Shown here: piece by piece, positions 41,330 through 58,263 of the stretch
Position numbering within the stretch: position 1 is the first letter of the stretch
Layout: each line of letters opens with the position of its first letter
DNA from: Sulfuritortus calidifontis
GTDB taxonomy: Bacteria; Pseudomonadota; Gammaproteobacteria; Burkholderiales; Thiobacillaceae
Assembly: GCF_003967275.1 (NCBI RefSeq)
Contig: NZ_AP018721.1
Span: 2,656,637 to 2,720,636 of the forward strand
Direction: 5' to 3'
Length of the DNA: 64,000 bases
Notes under the pieces: generated by a model
What the model saw: only the letters and a program-made list of their open reading frames with translations
Databases searched by the model: none
What the model was told of the DNA's origin: nothing
Position numbers and translations under genes: made by a program

Positions 41330-41546
41330 GGTGTCTCCTTCTTTTATTCCACGGTCACCGATTTCGCCAGGTTTCTGAGCCCGCGTTCTCTCGCAACGTC
41401 ATGTGACGATCACTCCACCGTCACCGACTTGGCCAGATTGCGGGGCTTGTGGCTTCGGCCGCGCTCCACGCTTGACGCCGGCTGCGCCGGCATCAGCCTG
41501 CGCCGCAAGCCCCGCCCCGTGTTCTCAAGCAATGCCATGCCGGCTG

Positions 41547-43373
<1,827 letters not shown>

Positions 43374-43390
43374 GTCAGCGCTCCGCTTTC

Positions 43391-43526
43391 AGTAAGGCGT
43401 GAGGAAAAAGGCGTGAGGAGAAAACCATCCCCGCCCGATAGGGTGACTGCGACATATGTCTATCCGCCTGTTTGCCTGCTCTGAAGTTACGCCTCACGCC
43501 TCACTCCTCACTCCTCACGCCTTACT
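43391..43526. repeat. inverted GGCGTGAGG repeat between glmU and glmS
   Basis: A 15-bp perfect inverted repeat (AGTAAGGCGTGAGGA at 43391-43405, its complement at 43512-43526) encloses further direct GGCGTGAGG and CCTCACTCCTCAC copies. It reaches into the last codons of glmU (KSKA and stop). Repeats of this kind are frequent between genes of some betaproteobacteria; it could terminate glmU transcription or be a MITE-like relic. Confidence 0.6.
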
Positions 43527-44891
43527 CTTCTTCACCGGCCGCTTCCAGCCGGCGATGGTCAACTGCTTGGGCCGCGACAGGGTGAGCTGGCCGGGCGGGG
43601 CGTCGCGGGTCAGGGTGGTGCCGGCGCCCAGGGTGGCGCCACGGCCGACGGTGACCGGCGCCACCAGCTGGGTATCCGAGCCGATGAAGGCCTCGTCCTC
43701 GATCACCGTGCGGTGCTTGTTGGCGCCGTCGTAGTTGCAGGTGATGGTGCCGGCGCCGATGTTGACCCGGCTGCCGACCGTGGCGTCGCCGACGTAGGAC
43801 AGATGGTTGATCTTGGAATCGAAGCCGACCTGGCTGTTTTTCAGCTCGACGAAGTTGCCGATATGGGTCCGCTCGGCCAGCTCGGTGCCGGGCCGGATGC
43901 GCGCGTAGGGACCGATCCGGCTGCCGGCGCCGATGCGGGCGCCCTCAATGTGGGTAAACGGCAGGATCTCGACCTCGGCCTCGACCTCGACGTTCTTCAG
44001 CACGCAGTGGGCGCCGATCTTCACCCCGTCGGCCAGTTGCACCCGGCCCTCGAACAGGCAGTTGATGTCGATGATCACGTCGCGGCCGCAAGCCAGCTCC
44101 CCGCGGATATCCAGCCGTTTGGGATCGAGCAGGGTCACGCCCTGGGCCAGCAGCGCCTCGGCCTGGTTGTGCTGGTGGGTGCGCTCCAGTTCGGCCAGCT
44201 GGGCCCGGCTGTTGACCCCGAGTACTTCCCACATCGCGCCGGGGTGACAGGGCTGGATCGGCACCCGCTCGGCCGCCGCCATGCCTATGACATCGGTCAG
44301 ATAGTACTCGCCCTGGGCGTTGGCGTTGGACAGGCGCGCCAGCCATTGGCTGAGCTGGCGCACCGGCATGGCCATGATACCGGTGTTGACCTCGTGGATC
44401 GCCAGCTCGTCGGCGCTGGCGTCCTTGTGTTCGACGATGCGCTCGACCCCACCCTGGGCGTTGCGCACGATGCGACCGTAGCCGGCGGGGTTGGCCAGGC
44501 GCACCGTGAGCAGGGCGACGGCGCCGCCGCGGGCGATGGCCACCATCTCCTGCAAGGTCTCGCTGCGGATCAGTGGCACGTCGCCGTACAAGATGAGCGC
44601 GATGGCCTCCGCATCCAGCCGCGGCAGCGCCTGCTGCACGGCGTGGCCGGTGCCCAGTTGCGGCGCCTGCAGCACCCAGTCCAGATCGTCGCGGCCGACC
44701 GCCTGCGGCAAGGCATCGCCGCCGTGGCCGTAGACCACGCAGATGCGCTGGGGGTTCAGCCGGTCGGCGGCCGCGATGACGTGTTCGATCAGGGGGCGCC
44801 CGGCCAGGGGATGCAGCACCTTGGGCAGGTCGGAATGCATCCGGGTGCCCTTGCCGGCGGCGAGAATGACGACGTTGAGGTGTGCGCTCAT
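43515..44891 (-). CDS. glmU: bifunctional UDP-GlcNAc pyrophosphorylase / GlcN-1-P acetyltransferase
   Basis: Makes UDP-N-acetylglucosamine. 458 residues. The N-terminal uridyltransferase has [20 protein letters not shown] and the middle [16 protein letters not shown] segment ([17 protein letters not shown]). The C-terminal left-handed beta-helix has the hexapeptide series ([48 protein letters not shown]). Located before glmS in the same direction. Confidence 0.97.
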   Translation of the reverse strand: MSAHLNVVILAAGKGTRMHSDLPKVLHPLAGRPLIEHVIAAADRLNPQRICVVYGHGGDALPQAVGRDDLDWVLQAPQLGTGHAVQQALPRLDAEAIALILYGDVPLIRSETLQEMVAIARGGAVALLTVRLANPAGYGRIVRNAQGGVERIVEHKDASADELAIHEVNTGIMAMPVRQLSQWLARLSNANAQGEYYLTDVIGMAAAERVPIQPCHPGAMWEVLGVNSRAQLAELERTHQHNQAEALLAQGVTLLDPKRLDIRGELACGRDVIIDINCLFEGRVQLADGVKIGAHCVLKNVEVEAEVEILPFTHIEGARIGAGSRIGPYARIRPGTELAERTHIGNFVELKNSQVGFDSKINHLSYVGDATVGSRVNIGAGTITCNYDGANKHRTVIEDEAFIGSDTQLVAPVTVGRGATLGAGTTLTRDAPPGQLTLSRPKQLTIAGWKRPVKKSKA

Positions 44892-44970
44892 ATATTTTCA
44901 CTGCCGCGAAGGCCGCGGGCATGGGCCAGAAGTATAAACAATTCGCCCGCGCGGCGCGGCCTGCGCCATG

Positions 44971-44996
44971 AAAAAAGGCAGCCCGGAGGCTGCCTT
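44971..44996 (-). terminator. rho-independent terminator of the atp operon
   Basis: On the minus strand AAGGCAGCC, loop TCCG, GGCTGCCTT and a run of T form a perfect 9-bp stem with U-tract, 20 bases after the atpC stop. It separates the ATP synthase operon from glmU. Confidence 0.9.
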
Positions 44997-45016
44997 GCGT
45001 GCGTGCCGATGCCGGC

Positions 45017-45442
45017 TCAGGCCTTTCTGCGCCGCAGTTTCTCGATCGCCTGCAGCTGGGCCACGGCCATGGCCAGCTCCGCCTCGGCCTGGGCGTATTC
45101 CATGGCGGAGGTGCGATTCTTCATCGCCTCCTCGGCGCGCTGCTTGGCCTCCAGGGCACGGGCCTCGTCCAGGTCCGCCCCGCGCACGGCGGTGTCGGAC
45201 AGGATGGTGACCACGTGCGGCTGCACCTCGAGAATGCCACCGGAGACGAAGATCAGATCCTCGGTGTCTTCCTGCGGCTTCTTGATCCGCACCGAGCCGG
45301 GCTTGATCCGGGTGAGCATCGGCGCGTGGCGGGGGTGGATGCCCACCTCGCCCATCTCGCCCGGCACGATCACATACTCGGCCAAGCCGGCGTAGATGGA
45401 CGCCTCCGCACTGACGATGTCGACATGAATGGTCATGGCCAT
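45017..45442 (-). CDS. atpC: ATP synthase epsilon subunit
   Basis: A 141-residue F1 subunit of the central stalk. The N-terminal beta-sandwich ([40 protein letters not shown]) and the C-terminal helical hairpin ([20 protein letters not shown]) are normal. AAGGAAA before the first ATG supports the start; an ATG two codons later is possible. It is the last gene of the operon. Confidence 0.96.
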   Translation of the reverse strand: MAMTIHVDIVSAEASIYAGLAEYVIVPGEMGEVGIHPRHAPMLTRIKPGSVRIKKPQEDTEDLIFVSGGILEVQPHVVTILSDTAVRGADLDEARALEAKQRAEEAMKNRTSAMEYAQAEAELAMAVAQLQAIEKLRRRKA

Positions 45443-45454
45443 AACGCCGTTTCC

Positions 45455-46837
<1,383 letters not shown>

Positions 46838-46859
46838 TTAAGTCCTAAAAATAAAATCT

Positions 46860-47726
46860 TTAAACCGCCGCGGCGCCGGAGACGATCTCCGACAGCTCTT
46901 TGGTGATCGCGGCCTGGCGGGTCTTGTTGTAGACCAGCTTCAGTTCACCGATCACGTTCTTGGCGTTGTCCGAGGCCGCCTTCATGGCGACCATCCGGGC
47001 CGATTGCTCGCAGGCCATGTTCTCGGCCACCGCCTGATAGATCAGGGCCTCGATGTAGCGCTCCATCAGCACATCGATCACGCCCTTGGCCTCAGGCTCG
47101 TAGATGTAGTCCCAGTAGGCCGTGGTCTTCTCCACCGCGGCCTCGGCCGTCAGCGGCAGGAGCTGGGTGTACTGGGCTTCCTGCTTCATGGTGTTGATGA
47201 AGCGGCTGTAGACCAGGTACAGGGCGTCGATCTTGCCCGACTTGTAGTTCTCGAGCATGACGTTGATCGGGCCGATCAGGCGCTCCATGTGCGGCGAATC
47301 GCCCAGGCCGGTGGCCTCGGACACGACGTTGCCGCCCAGGCGCTGGATGAAGCCCAGGCCCTTGTTGCCGATGGCGGTGACGTCGACCTCGATGCCCTTG
47401 GCTTCCCAGTCCTTCAGCTTGCCCAGCACCATGCGCAGGGCGTTGGTGTTGAGGCCGCCGCACAGGCCCTTGTCGGTCGACACCACGATCAAGCCGACGC
47501 GCTTGATGTTCTCGCGCGCGACATAGAACGGGTGCTTGTACTCGGAATGCGACTGGCTCAGGTGCGCCATCACGTGCGCGATCTTCTCGGCATAGGGGCG
47601 GGCCGCCTTCATGCGCTCTTGTGCCTTGCGCATCTTGGAGGCGGCCACCATTTCCATGGCCTTGGTGATCTTGCGCGTGTTTTCGACGCTCTTGATCTTG
47701 GTGCGGATCTCTTTTCCGGCAGCCAT
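46860..47726 (-). CDS. atpG: ATP synthase gamma subunit
   Basis: The rotating central shaft, 288 residues. The N-terminal helix ([34 protein letters not shown]) and C-terminal helix ([40 protein letters not shown]) are the conserved coiled coil. Located between atpA and atpD as usual. Confidence 0.97.
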   Translation of the reverse strand: MAAGKEIRTKIKSVENTRKITKAMEMVAASKMRKAQERMKAARPYAEKIAHVMAHLSQSHSEYKHPFYVARENIKRVGLIVVSTDKGLCGGLNTNALRMVLGKLKDWEAKGIEVDVTAIGNKGLGFIQRLGGNVVSEATGLGDSPHMERLIGPINVMLENYKSGKIDALYLVYSRFINTMKQEAQYTQLLPLTAEAAVEKTTAYWDYIYEPEAKGVIDVLMERYIEALIYQAVAENMACEQSARMVAMKAASDNAKNVIGELKLVYNKTRQAAITKELSEIVSGAAAV

Positions 47727-47750
47727 ATTGCTCTCGACTCTCTAGCCGGC

Positions 47751-49292
<1,542 letters not shown>

Positions 49293-49313
49293 ATCGACTC
49301 CAGATTCTTCAGA

Positions 49314-49850
49314 TCAACCTTGCAGGGTGACAGCCATATCGGCCAGCTTGGCACGCACCGAGGCATCCAGCACCTCGTCGCCCACGGTAATCACGGCACC
49401 GCCGATCAGCTCGGGATCGACCGCGTGGGTCGCGCTCACCTTGCGGCCATATTTCTTCGCAAGCTTGTCGACCAGGCCGGCCAGTTGCGCCTCGTTCAGC
49501 GGGAAAGCGCTGACGATGTGGGCTTCCAGCGCACCCTCGGCCTCGGCCTTCATTTCCTCGACCAGGCGGGCGATCACCGGCAGCACGGGCAGGCGCTTGT
49601 TTTCGGCCAGCACCTTGATGGTGTTGACACCCTCTGCATTGAGTTTGCCGCCACAGACCGCCAGCACCAGCTCGGCCGCTCGATCGCTCGATACGGCGGG
49701 ATTGGCGATGACTGCCGCCATCTGGGGGTCCGCCACCACGGCGGCGGCCAGATTCAGCATGTCGGACCAGGCGGCCCAGGTGTTTTGCTCCTTGGCCAGG
49801 CGCGCGATGGCCTCGGCGTAGGGGCGGGCAATAGTGACGACTTCGGCCAT
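49314..49850 (-). CDS. atpH: ATP synthase delta subunit
   Basis: A 178-residue stator subunit. MAEVVTIARPYAEAIARLAK and the C-terminal block (VSATHAVDPELIGGAVITVG, DEVLDASVRAKLADMAVTLQ) are typical of OSCP/delta. The ATG at 49850 is chosen over an upstream TTG that overlaps atpF; both keep the frame. Confidence 0.95.
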   Translation of the reverse strand: MAEVVTIARPYAEAIARLAKEQNTWAAWSDMLNLAAAVVADPQMAAVIANPAVSSDRAAELVLAVCGGKLNAEGVNTIKVLAENKRLPVLPVIARLVEEMKAEAEGALEAHIVSAFPLNEAQLAGLVDKLAKKYGRKVSATHAVDPELIGGAVITVGDEVLDASVRAKLADMAVTLQG

Positions 49851-49852
49851 GA

Positions 49853-50323
49853 TCAAAGCTCGTTCTTGACGGCTTCGAGCAGATCGCCGTGTGCCTTGGC
49901 ATCCACTTCGCGACGCAGGATCTTCTCGGCGCCGGCGACGACCAGGGCAGCGACCTCACCGCGCAGCTGCTCGCGGGCACGCATGATTTCCTGCTCGATC
50001 TCGGACTTGGCGCCCGCGATCATGCGGTCGCCTTCCGCCTTGGCGGTCTCTTTCGCCTCGTCGATCAGCTGGGCCGCACGCTTCTCGGCCTGGGCGATGA
50101 TCTCGGCGGCCTTCTGCTTGGCCTCGTGCAGGTTTTCGCTCGCGCGCTTGGCGGACAGCTCCAGCTCGTGCTTGCCGCGGTCGGCCGCCGCCAGACCGTC
50201 GGCGATTTGCTTGCGCCGGGCCTCGAGGGCGTTGACAACGGGTGGCCACACGAACTTCATGCAGAACCACACGAACAGGAAGAACGTGATGGACTGCCCA
50301 ATCAGGGTCATATTGATGTTCAT
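49853..50323 (-). CDS. atpF: ATP synthase subunit b
   Basis: A 156-residue stator subunit: one N-terminal membrane helix ([20 protein letters not shown]) and a long charged coiled coil ([40 protein letters not shown]). Length and sequence are typical of proteobacterial b. Confidence 0.96.
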   Translation of the reverse strand: MNINMTLIGQSITFFLFVWFCMKFVWPPVVNALEARRKQIADGLAAADRGKHELELSAKRASENLHEAKQKAAEIIAQAEKRAAQLIDEAKETAKAEGDRMIAGAKSEIEQEIMRAREQLRGEVAALVVAGAEKILRREVDAKAHGDLLEAVKNEL

Positions 50324-50363
50324 GCCCGAACCTCTTGCGGGTTAAGCCTTGGAAATACGACGC

Positions 50364-50612
<249 letters not shown>

Positions 50613-50646
50613 CTAAAGAAAAATCAATTAAAAGCAAAAAATCTGT

Positions 50647-51859
<1,213 letters not shown>

Positions 51860-51893
51860 TAGCAGAACATTATATACATAAATTAGGGGGATT

Positions 51894-51926
51894 GATACAA
51901 CCATCAAACACATTGATGGTTGTATC
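51894..51926. repeat. perfect 14-bp inverted repeat between parB and atpI
   Basis: GATACAACCATCAA, five bases, TTGATGGTTGTATC. It lies just after the parB stop and 35 bases before atpI. No T-run follows on either strand, so it may be a weak terminator or an operator for the atp promoter. Confidence 0.65.
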
Positions 51927-51936
51927 TGACGGGAAA

Positions 51937-52782
51937 TCAGCGGATGCGCTTGAGGATGCCGTCGAGCTGGTCCAGGCTGGCAAACTCGATAGTCAGTTTA
52001 CCGGCGCCCTTCTGGTTGGAGTGAATACTCACCTTGGCGCCCAGTTTCTCGGCCAGGCCCTCTTCCAGGCGCTGCACGTCGCGATCCTTGCTCGTGCTGG
52101 TTTTTTTGATGGCTTCTTTCGGCTGCAACAACCGCGCGGCCAGATGTTCGGCCTCGCGCACCGAGAGGCCGCGCCGCACGATCTCGTTGGCCGCCTCGGT
52201 CTGCTTGGCGTGGGTCAAGGCCAGCAGGGCGCGGGCATGGCCCATGTCGAGCTCGTTCGCCATCAGTTGGGCCTGCACCGGCTTGGCCAGATTGAGCAGG
52301 CGCAAGAGATTGGTCACCGCGGTGCGTGAGCGGCCGACCGCCTCGGCCGCGGTCTGGTGGGTCATGTCGAACTCCTGGATCAGGCGCTGGATGCCATGCG
52401 CCTCTTCCAGCGGGTTCAGATTCTCGCGCTGGATGTTTTCGATCAGCGCCATCTTCAGGGCGGAGGCATCGGCCACCTCGCGCACCAGCACCGGCACCTC
52501 GCGCAGACCGGCCAGCTGGCTCGCCCGCCAGCGCCGCTCGCCGGCGATGATCTCGTAGCGGCCGCCGGGGATGGCCCGAGCCAGGATGGGCTGCATCAGG
52601 CCCTCTGACTTGATCGACTCGGCCAGCTCGACCAGCGCGGTCTCGTCCATCTGCGTGCGCGGCTGGTACTTGCCCGGCTGCAGGCTCTCGACCGGCAATG
52701 TGAGCAAGCGCTCGCCCTCTTTGGTTTCACCGCCGCCCAACAGGGCATCCAGGCCCCGACCCAAACCTTTAAGCTTTGCCAT
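51937..52782 (-). CDS. parB: chromosome partitioning protein ParB
   Basis: A 281-residue CTP-dependent DNA clamp. The N-terminal domain has QPRTQMDETALVELAESIKS and the CTP/arginine motif GERRWRASQLAGL; the central helix-turn-helix is MTHQTAAEAVGRSRTAVTNL, and the C-terminal dimer domain follows (EEGLAEKLGAKVSIHSNQKG). It binds parS; two candidates are at 56179 and 58247. The start overlaps the parA end. Confidence 0.97.
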   Translation of the reverse strand: MAKLKGLGRGLDALLGGGETKEGERLLTLPVESLQPGKYQPRTQMDETALVELAESIKSEGLMQPILARAIPGGRYEIIAGERRWRASQLAGLREVPVLVREVADASALKMALIENIQRENLNPLEEAHGIQRLIQEFDMTHQTAAEAVGRSRTAVTNLLRLLNLAKPVQAQLMANELDMGHARALLALTHAKQTEAANEIVRRGLSVREAEHLAARLLQPKEAIKKTSTSKDRDVQRLEEGLAEKLGAKVSIHSNQKGAGKLTIEFASLDQLDGILKRIR

Positions 52783-53554
52783 GTTGACGTCCTTCTTCCC
52801 TGCGGATGACTTCTTCTGCCAGTTGGAGATAGGCCTGCGCCCCGCGCGAGGCCTTGTCGTAGGCCAGGGCCGACAGGCCGTAGCTGGGCGCCTCGGCGAC
52901 CCGCACGTTGCGCGGGATCACCGTGTCGTAGACCTTGTCGCCGAAATGGCCCTTGAGTTGGTCGGCCACCTGCTGGGCCAGGGTGTTGCGCGGGTCGAAC
53001 ATGGCCCGCAGCAGACCCTCGATCTCGATCGCCGGATTCAGGCCGGCCTTGACCTTCTTCACGGTGTTGACCAGATCGGTCAGGCCCTCGAGCGCGTAGT
53101 ATTCGCACTGCATCGGGATGATCACGGCATGGGCCGCGGCCAGGGCGTTGACGGTCAGCAGGTTCAGCGCTGGCGGGCAGTCGATCAGCACGAAATCGTA
53201 ACGGCCGGCGGCCGCCTCCAGCGCCCGGCGCAAGCGATACTCCCGCTCGCTCTGGTCGACCAGTTCGATCTCGGCGCCGGCCAGGTCGCGGTTGGCGGCG
53301 AGGACGTCATAGCCGGCGGACTCCGAGTGGCAAACCACCTCGTCGAGCCGCGCCTGATTCAAGAGCAGGTGGTAGACCGTCTGCTTCACCTCGCGCTTGT
53401 CGATGCCGCTGCCCATGGTGGCGTTGCCCTGCGGGTCGAGGTCGATCAGGAGCACCCGCTTGCCGAGCAGGGCCAGGCCGGCGGCCAGGTTGACCGCCGT
53501 CGTGGTCTTGCCCACTCCGCCCTTCTGGTTGGTAATTGCAAAGATGCGCGCCAT
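52769..53554 (-). CDS. parA: chromosome partitioning ATPase ParA
   Basis: A 261-residue ATPase that segregates origins with ParB. The deviant Walker A is KGGVGKTTTAVNLAAGLALL, followed by VLLIDLDPQGNATMGSGID, DFVLIDCPPALNLLTVNAL and RNVRVAEAPSYGLSALAYD. The ATG at 53554 shares a base with the rsmG stop (TGATG). Confidence 0.97.
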   Translation of the reverse strand: MARIFAITNQKGGVGKTTTAVNLAAGLALLGKRVLLIDLDPQGNATMGSGIDKREVKQTVYHLLLNQARLDEVVCHSESAGYDVLAANRDLAGAEIELVDQSEREYRLRRALEAAAGRYDFVLIDCPPALNLLTVNALAAAHAVIIPMQCEYYALEGLTDLVNTVKKVKAGLNPAIEIEGLLRAMFDPRNTLAQQVADQLKGHFGDKVYDTVIPRNVRVAEAPSYGLSALAYDKASRGAQAYLQLAEEVIRREEGRQHGKA

Positions 53555-54182
53555 CAGGCGGTCTCCTCCTCTGCTTGCAGCACGATCAGATGGCGCTCGG
53601 CCGCGAGGCCGGGCACCTTGAGCACGGCGTCGCGCTTGAGCCGTGCCCCTTTCAATTGGGCGATCTCCTCGTTGGGATAGACGCCCTTCATTGCCAGCCA
53701 TTCGCCACCCTTTGCCAGGGCATGCCGGGTGGCGCGGACGAATTCGCTCAGATCGCTGAAGGCGCGGCAGACGATCTGGGGATACGGCGCGCCCGGCCGG
53801 TAGGCCTCGGAGCGGTCGCACACCACCTCGACGTTGGCCAGCTTCAACTCGATCACCGCCTGCTGCATGAAGGCGGCCTTCTTGTGGTTCGAGTCCAGCA
53901 CGGTCACCCGCAGCTCAGGCCGGGCGATGGCGAGCGGGATGCCGGGCAGGCCGCCACCGCTGCCGACGTCGAGCAGGCGCTCACCCGTCACGTAGGGCAG
54001 CAGGGCCAGGCTGTCGAGCAGGTGATGGGTCAGCATCCGCTCCGGCTCGTGGATGGCGGTGAGGTTGTAGGTCTGGTTCCACTTGGCCAGCAGCGCCAGG
54101 TAGTCGAGCAGCCGGGCCTGGGTCGCTGCGTCGAGATTCAGCCCCATCTCGGCCAGGGCCTGGGAAAACTGTGCCGACAGGT

Positions 54183-54186
<4 letters not shown>
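53554..54186 (-). CDS. rsmG: 16S rRNA m7G527 methyltransferase
   Basis: A 210-residue SAM-dependent methyltransferase (GidB). The SAM motif is [20 protein letters not shown], and the family N-terminal part is [28 protein letters not shown]. The mnmG stop overlaps its start by ATGA, the standard mnmG-rsmG-parAB order. Confidence 0.97.
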
Positions 54187-56081
<1,895 letters not shown>

Positions 56082-56178
56082 CGACGATGCCCCCTGCCCC
56101 GTTTCTTTAGAAATCATGCGCTTAATGCGCCCTCAATGCTGGGCCGAAAGGCCGCCCATGATACGGCAAAGGCCTTCT

Positions 56179-56194
56179 GGTTTCACGTGAAACT
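56179..56194. promoter_or_regulatory. parS: parS centromere-like site (14 of 16 bases)
   Basis: GGTTTCACGTGAAACT differs from the consensus TGTTTCACGTGAAACA only at the first and last base and keeps the whole 14-bp palindrome. It lies 97 bases upstream of mnmG, near parAB. Confidence 0.85.
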
Positions 56195-56202
56195 TGCCGG
56201 CC

Positions 56203-58203
56203 TCAGGCGGCCAGGCGCTCGGGATGATGGAGCAGGTAGCCCTGGGCGTAATCGGCGCCCATTTCGTGCAGGCTAGCCAGGGCCTGCTGGCAGGTGACGT
56301 GCTCGGCCACCACCTTCAGTCCCATCTGCTTGGCGATGCGACAGGTCGATTCGACGATGACGAAGTCGAGCGGGTCGTCCATCATGTCGGCGACGAAGCT
56401 GCCGTCGATCTTGATCAAGCTGACCGGCAGGTTCTTCAGATAGGCGAACGAGGCCATGCCGCTGCCGAAGTCGTCCAGCGCCACCTGACAGCCCATGCCG
56501 CGCAGGACCTGGATGAAGCGGGTGGCCTTGGCCAAGTTGGAGACGGCGGCGGTCTCGGTGATCTCGAAGCCGATGCGCTCCGGCACGATGCCGGCGGCGT
56601 TGATCCGTTCCACCACGAAGTTGAGGAAGGACTCGTCGGCCATGCTCGGCGCCGAGACGTTGACCATCAGGGTCGGGCACTGGTCCGGCGCCTGCCCGCC
56701 CAGCCAGGCCAAGGTCTGGCCCAGCACCCAGCGGTCCAGGGTCTGGACCAGGCCGTAGCGTTCGGCCGCCGGGATGAAGGCCATGGGCGGCACCAGCCGA
56801 CCGGCCTCGTCGCGCATGCGCACCAGCACCTCGCACAGCGCCGGACCGGCCTTGGGCTCGCCCACCCGCATGATGTTCTGGAAATGCAATTCGAAGCGCT
56901 CGTCCTTCAGGGCCTGGCTCAGCTTGGGCAGCCATTGCATCTCGCCCTGTCGCTGCAGGGTCTCGGCGTCGTCGGCCTGGTAGACCCAGACCCGGTTGCG
57001 GCCCTTTTCCTTGGCCAGATAGCAGGCGGTGTCGGCGGCGCTGAGCACCTCGGTCAGCTGCCGGCTGGCCGGCCCGATCTCGGCCAGGCCGATGCTGGCG
57101 CCGACGTGGAACAGCTTGTCCTGCCAGCCGAAGCGGAAGCCGTTGAGGTCGGCCAGCAGCGCCTCGGCGATCTCGACCGCCTTGGCCACCGGGCAGCTGG
57201 CCAGGAGCAGGCCGAACTCGTCGCCGCCCAGCCGGGCCACGGTATCGCCGCTGCGGACATGCCGCGGCAGGATCAGGGCGACCTGCTTGAGCAGCTCGTC
57301 GCCGGCGATATGGCCACAGGTGTCGTTGACCACCTTGAACTGATCGAGGTCGACATAGAGCAGGACATGCAGGCTGTCGCGCAGGCGGGCATCCTGGATC
57401 AGCTCGGTCAGCTGCCGCTCGAACACCAGGCGGCTGGACAGTCCGGTCAGGGCGTCGTGGCTGGCCGCCCAGGACAGCTGGTCGGCCACCGCCAGCGCCC
57501 GCTCCTTCTGCTCGGCCAGCTCGGTCTCGCTGCGCCGGGAGCGCCGGATCACCGCCCGGGCGATGAAGAAACTGAACAACACGGCGAGCGCCGCCAGGCT
57601 GGCCATGTAGACCAGGGCCCGGTGATACTCGGCCTCGGCCTCGACCAGGGCCCGACGGCTGGCCTCGCGCTGCAGCTCGATCAGGCTGTTGAACTGGGCC
57701 AGGATGCGCACCTCCATCGGCCGCACCTGGCGCAGCAGCAGCTGGATCGCCTCGGCCCGGCGGTCCGACTGGGCCAGGGCGAGCACCCGATCGTGCAGCA
57801 CCTCGTCCTCGCGCACCAGCTGGCGCGCCTTTTCCCACACCGCCCGCTCGCCCTCGGCCATGCCCGCGGCAAGCAGGGCGTCGCGGGCGACGATGAAATC
57901 GGCGGCGTGCTGATTGAAACGAATGAATTCCTCGTCCTGCTCGAAGGGGTCGGCGACCACCGCCATCTGCAGCAGGCTGTTATAGCGCTCCCGCGCCTGG
58001 CTGCGCATCTGGTAGACGCTCTCCAGCTTGACGTTCTGCCGCTCGACGATGGCCTGCATCCGGTCCTTGATCGCCACCATGCGCAGCAGGGCACCGGCGA
58101 TCAGCAGCGTCATCAAGGCCAGGACCAGGATGAAGCCGATGCCGATCACCCGCTGGGTGCTCAGTTGAGCGAGCCGGATGGACCACTGTTTCATGCCGTT
58201 CAT
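56203..58203 (-). CDS. membrane GGDEF-EAL protein
   Basis: A 666-residue inner-membrane c-di-GMP enzyme. Two membrane helices (about 20-42 and 190-212) enclose a helical periplasmic sensor of the four-helix-bundle type. The GGDEF domain has RLGGDEF with the inhibitory-site motif RSGD. The EAL domain has EVL in place of EAL but keeps the Glu, VNVSAPS, FEITETA, ALDDFGSG, IKIDGSF and YAQGYL. It is very similar in its GGDEF core to the protein at 606. ATG 58203 and 58194 are both possible. The gene lies exactly between two parS sites. Confidence 0.9.
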   Translation of the reverse strand: MNGMKQWSIRLAQLSTQRVIGIGFILVLALMTLLIAGALLRMVAIKDRMQAIVERQNVKLESVYQMRSQARERYNSLLQMAVVADPFEQDEEFIRFNQHAADFIVARDALLAAGMAEGERAVWEKARQLVREDEVLHDRVLALAQSDRRAEAIQLLLRQVRPMEVRILAQFNSLIELQREASRRALVEAEAEYHRALVYMASLAALAVLFSFFIARAVIRRSRRSETELAEQKERALAVADQLSWAASHDALTGLSSRLVFERQLTELIQDARLRDSLHVLLYVDLDQFKVVNDTCGHIAGDELLKQVALILPRHVRSGDTVARLGGDEFGLLLASCPVAKAVEIAEALLADLNGFRFGWQDKLFHVGASIGLAEIGPASRQLTEVLSAADTACYLAKEKGRNRVWVYQADDAETLQRQGEMQWLPKLSQALKDERFELHFQNIMRVGEPKAGPALCEVLVRMRDEAGRLVPPMAFIPAAERYGLVQTLDRWVLGQTLAWLGGQAPDQCPTLMVNVSAPSMADESFLNFVVERINAAGIVPERIGFEITETAAVSNLAKATRFIQVLRGMGCQVALDDFGSGMASFAYLKNLPVSLIKIDGSFVADMMDDPLDFVIVESTCRIAKQMGLKVVAEHVTCQQALASLHEMGADYAQGYLLHHPERLAA

Positions 58204-58246
58204 TGAAGCGGCTTGCGACCGGTCTTGTCCATGCTTGGCGCCCGTT

Positions 58247-58262
58247 TGTTTCACGTGAAACC
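58247..58262. promoter_or_regulatory. parS: parS centromere-like site (15 of 16 bases)
   Basis: TGTTTCACGTGAAACC differs from the consensus TGTTTCACGTGAAACA only at the last base. It lies between the GGDEF-EAL gene and the ABC transporter stop, about 2.1 kb from the other site. Confidence 0.9.
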
Positions 58263-58263
58263 C

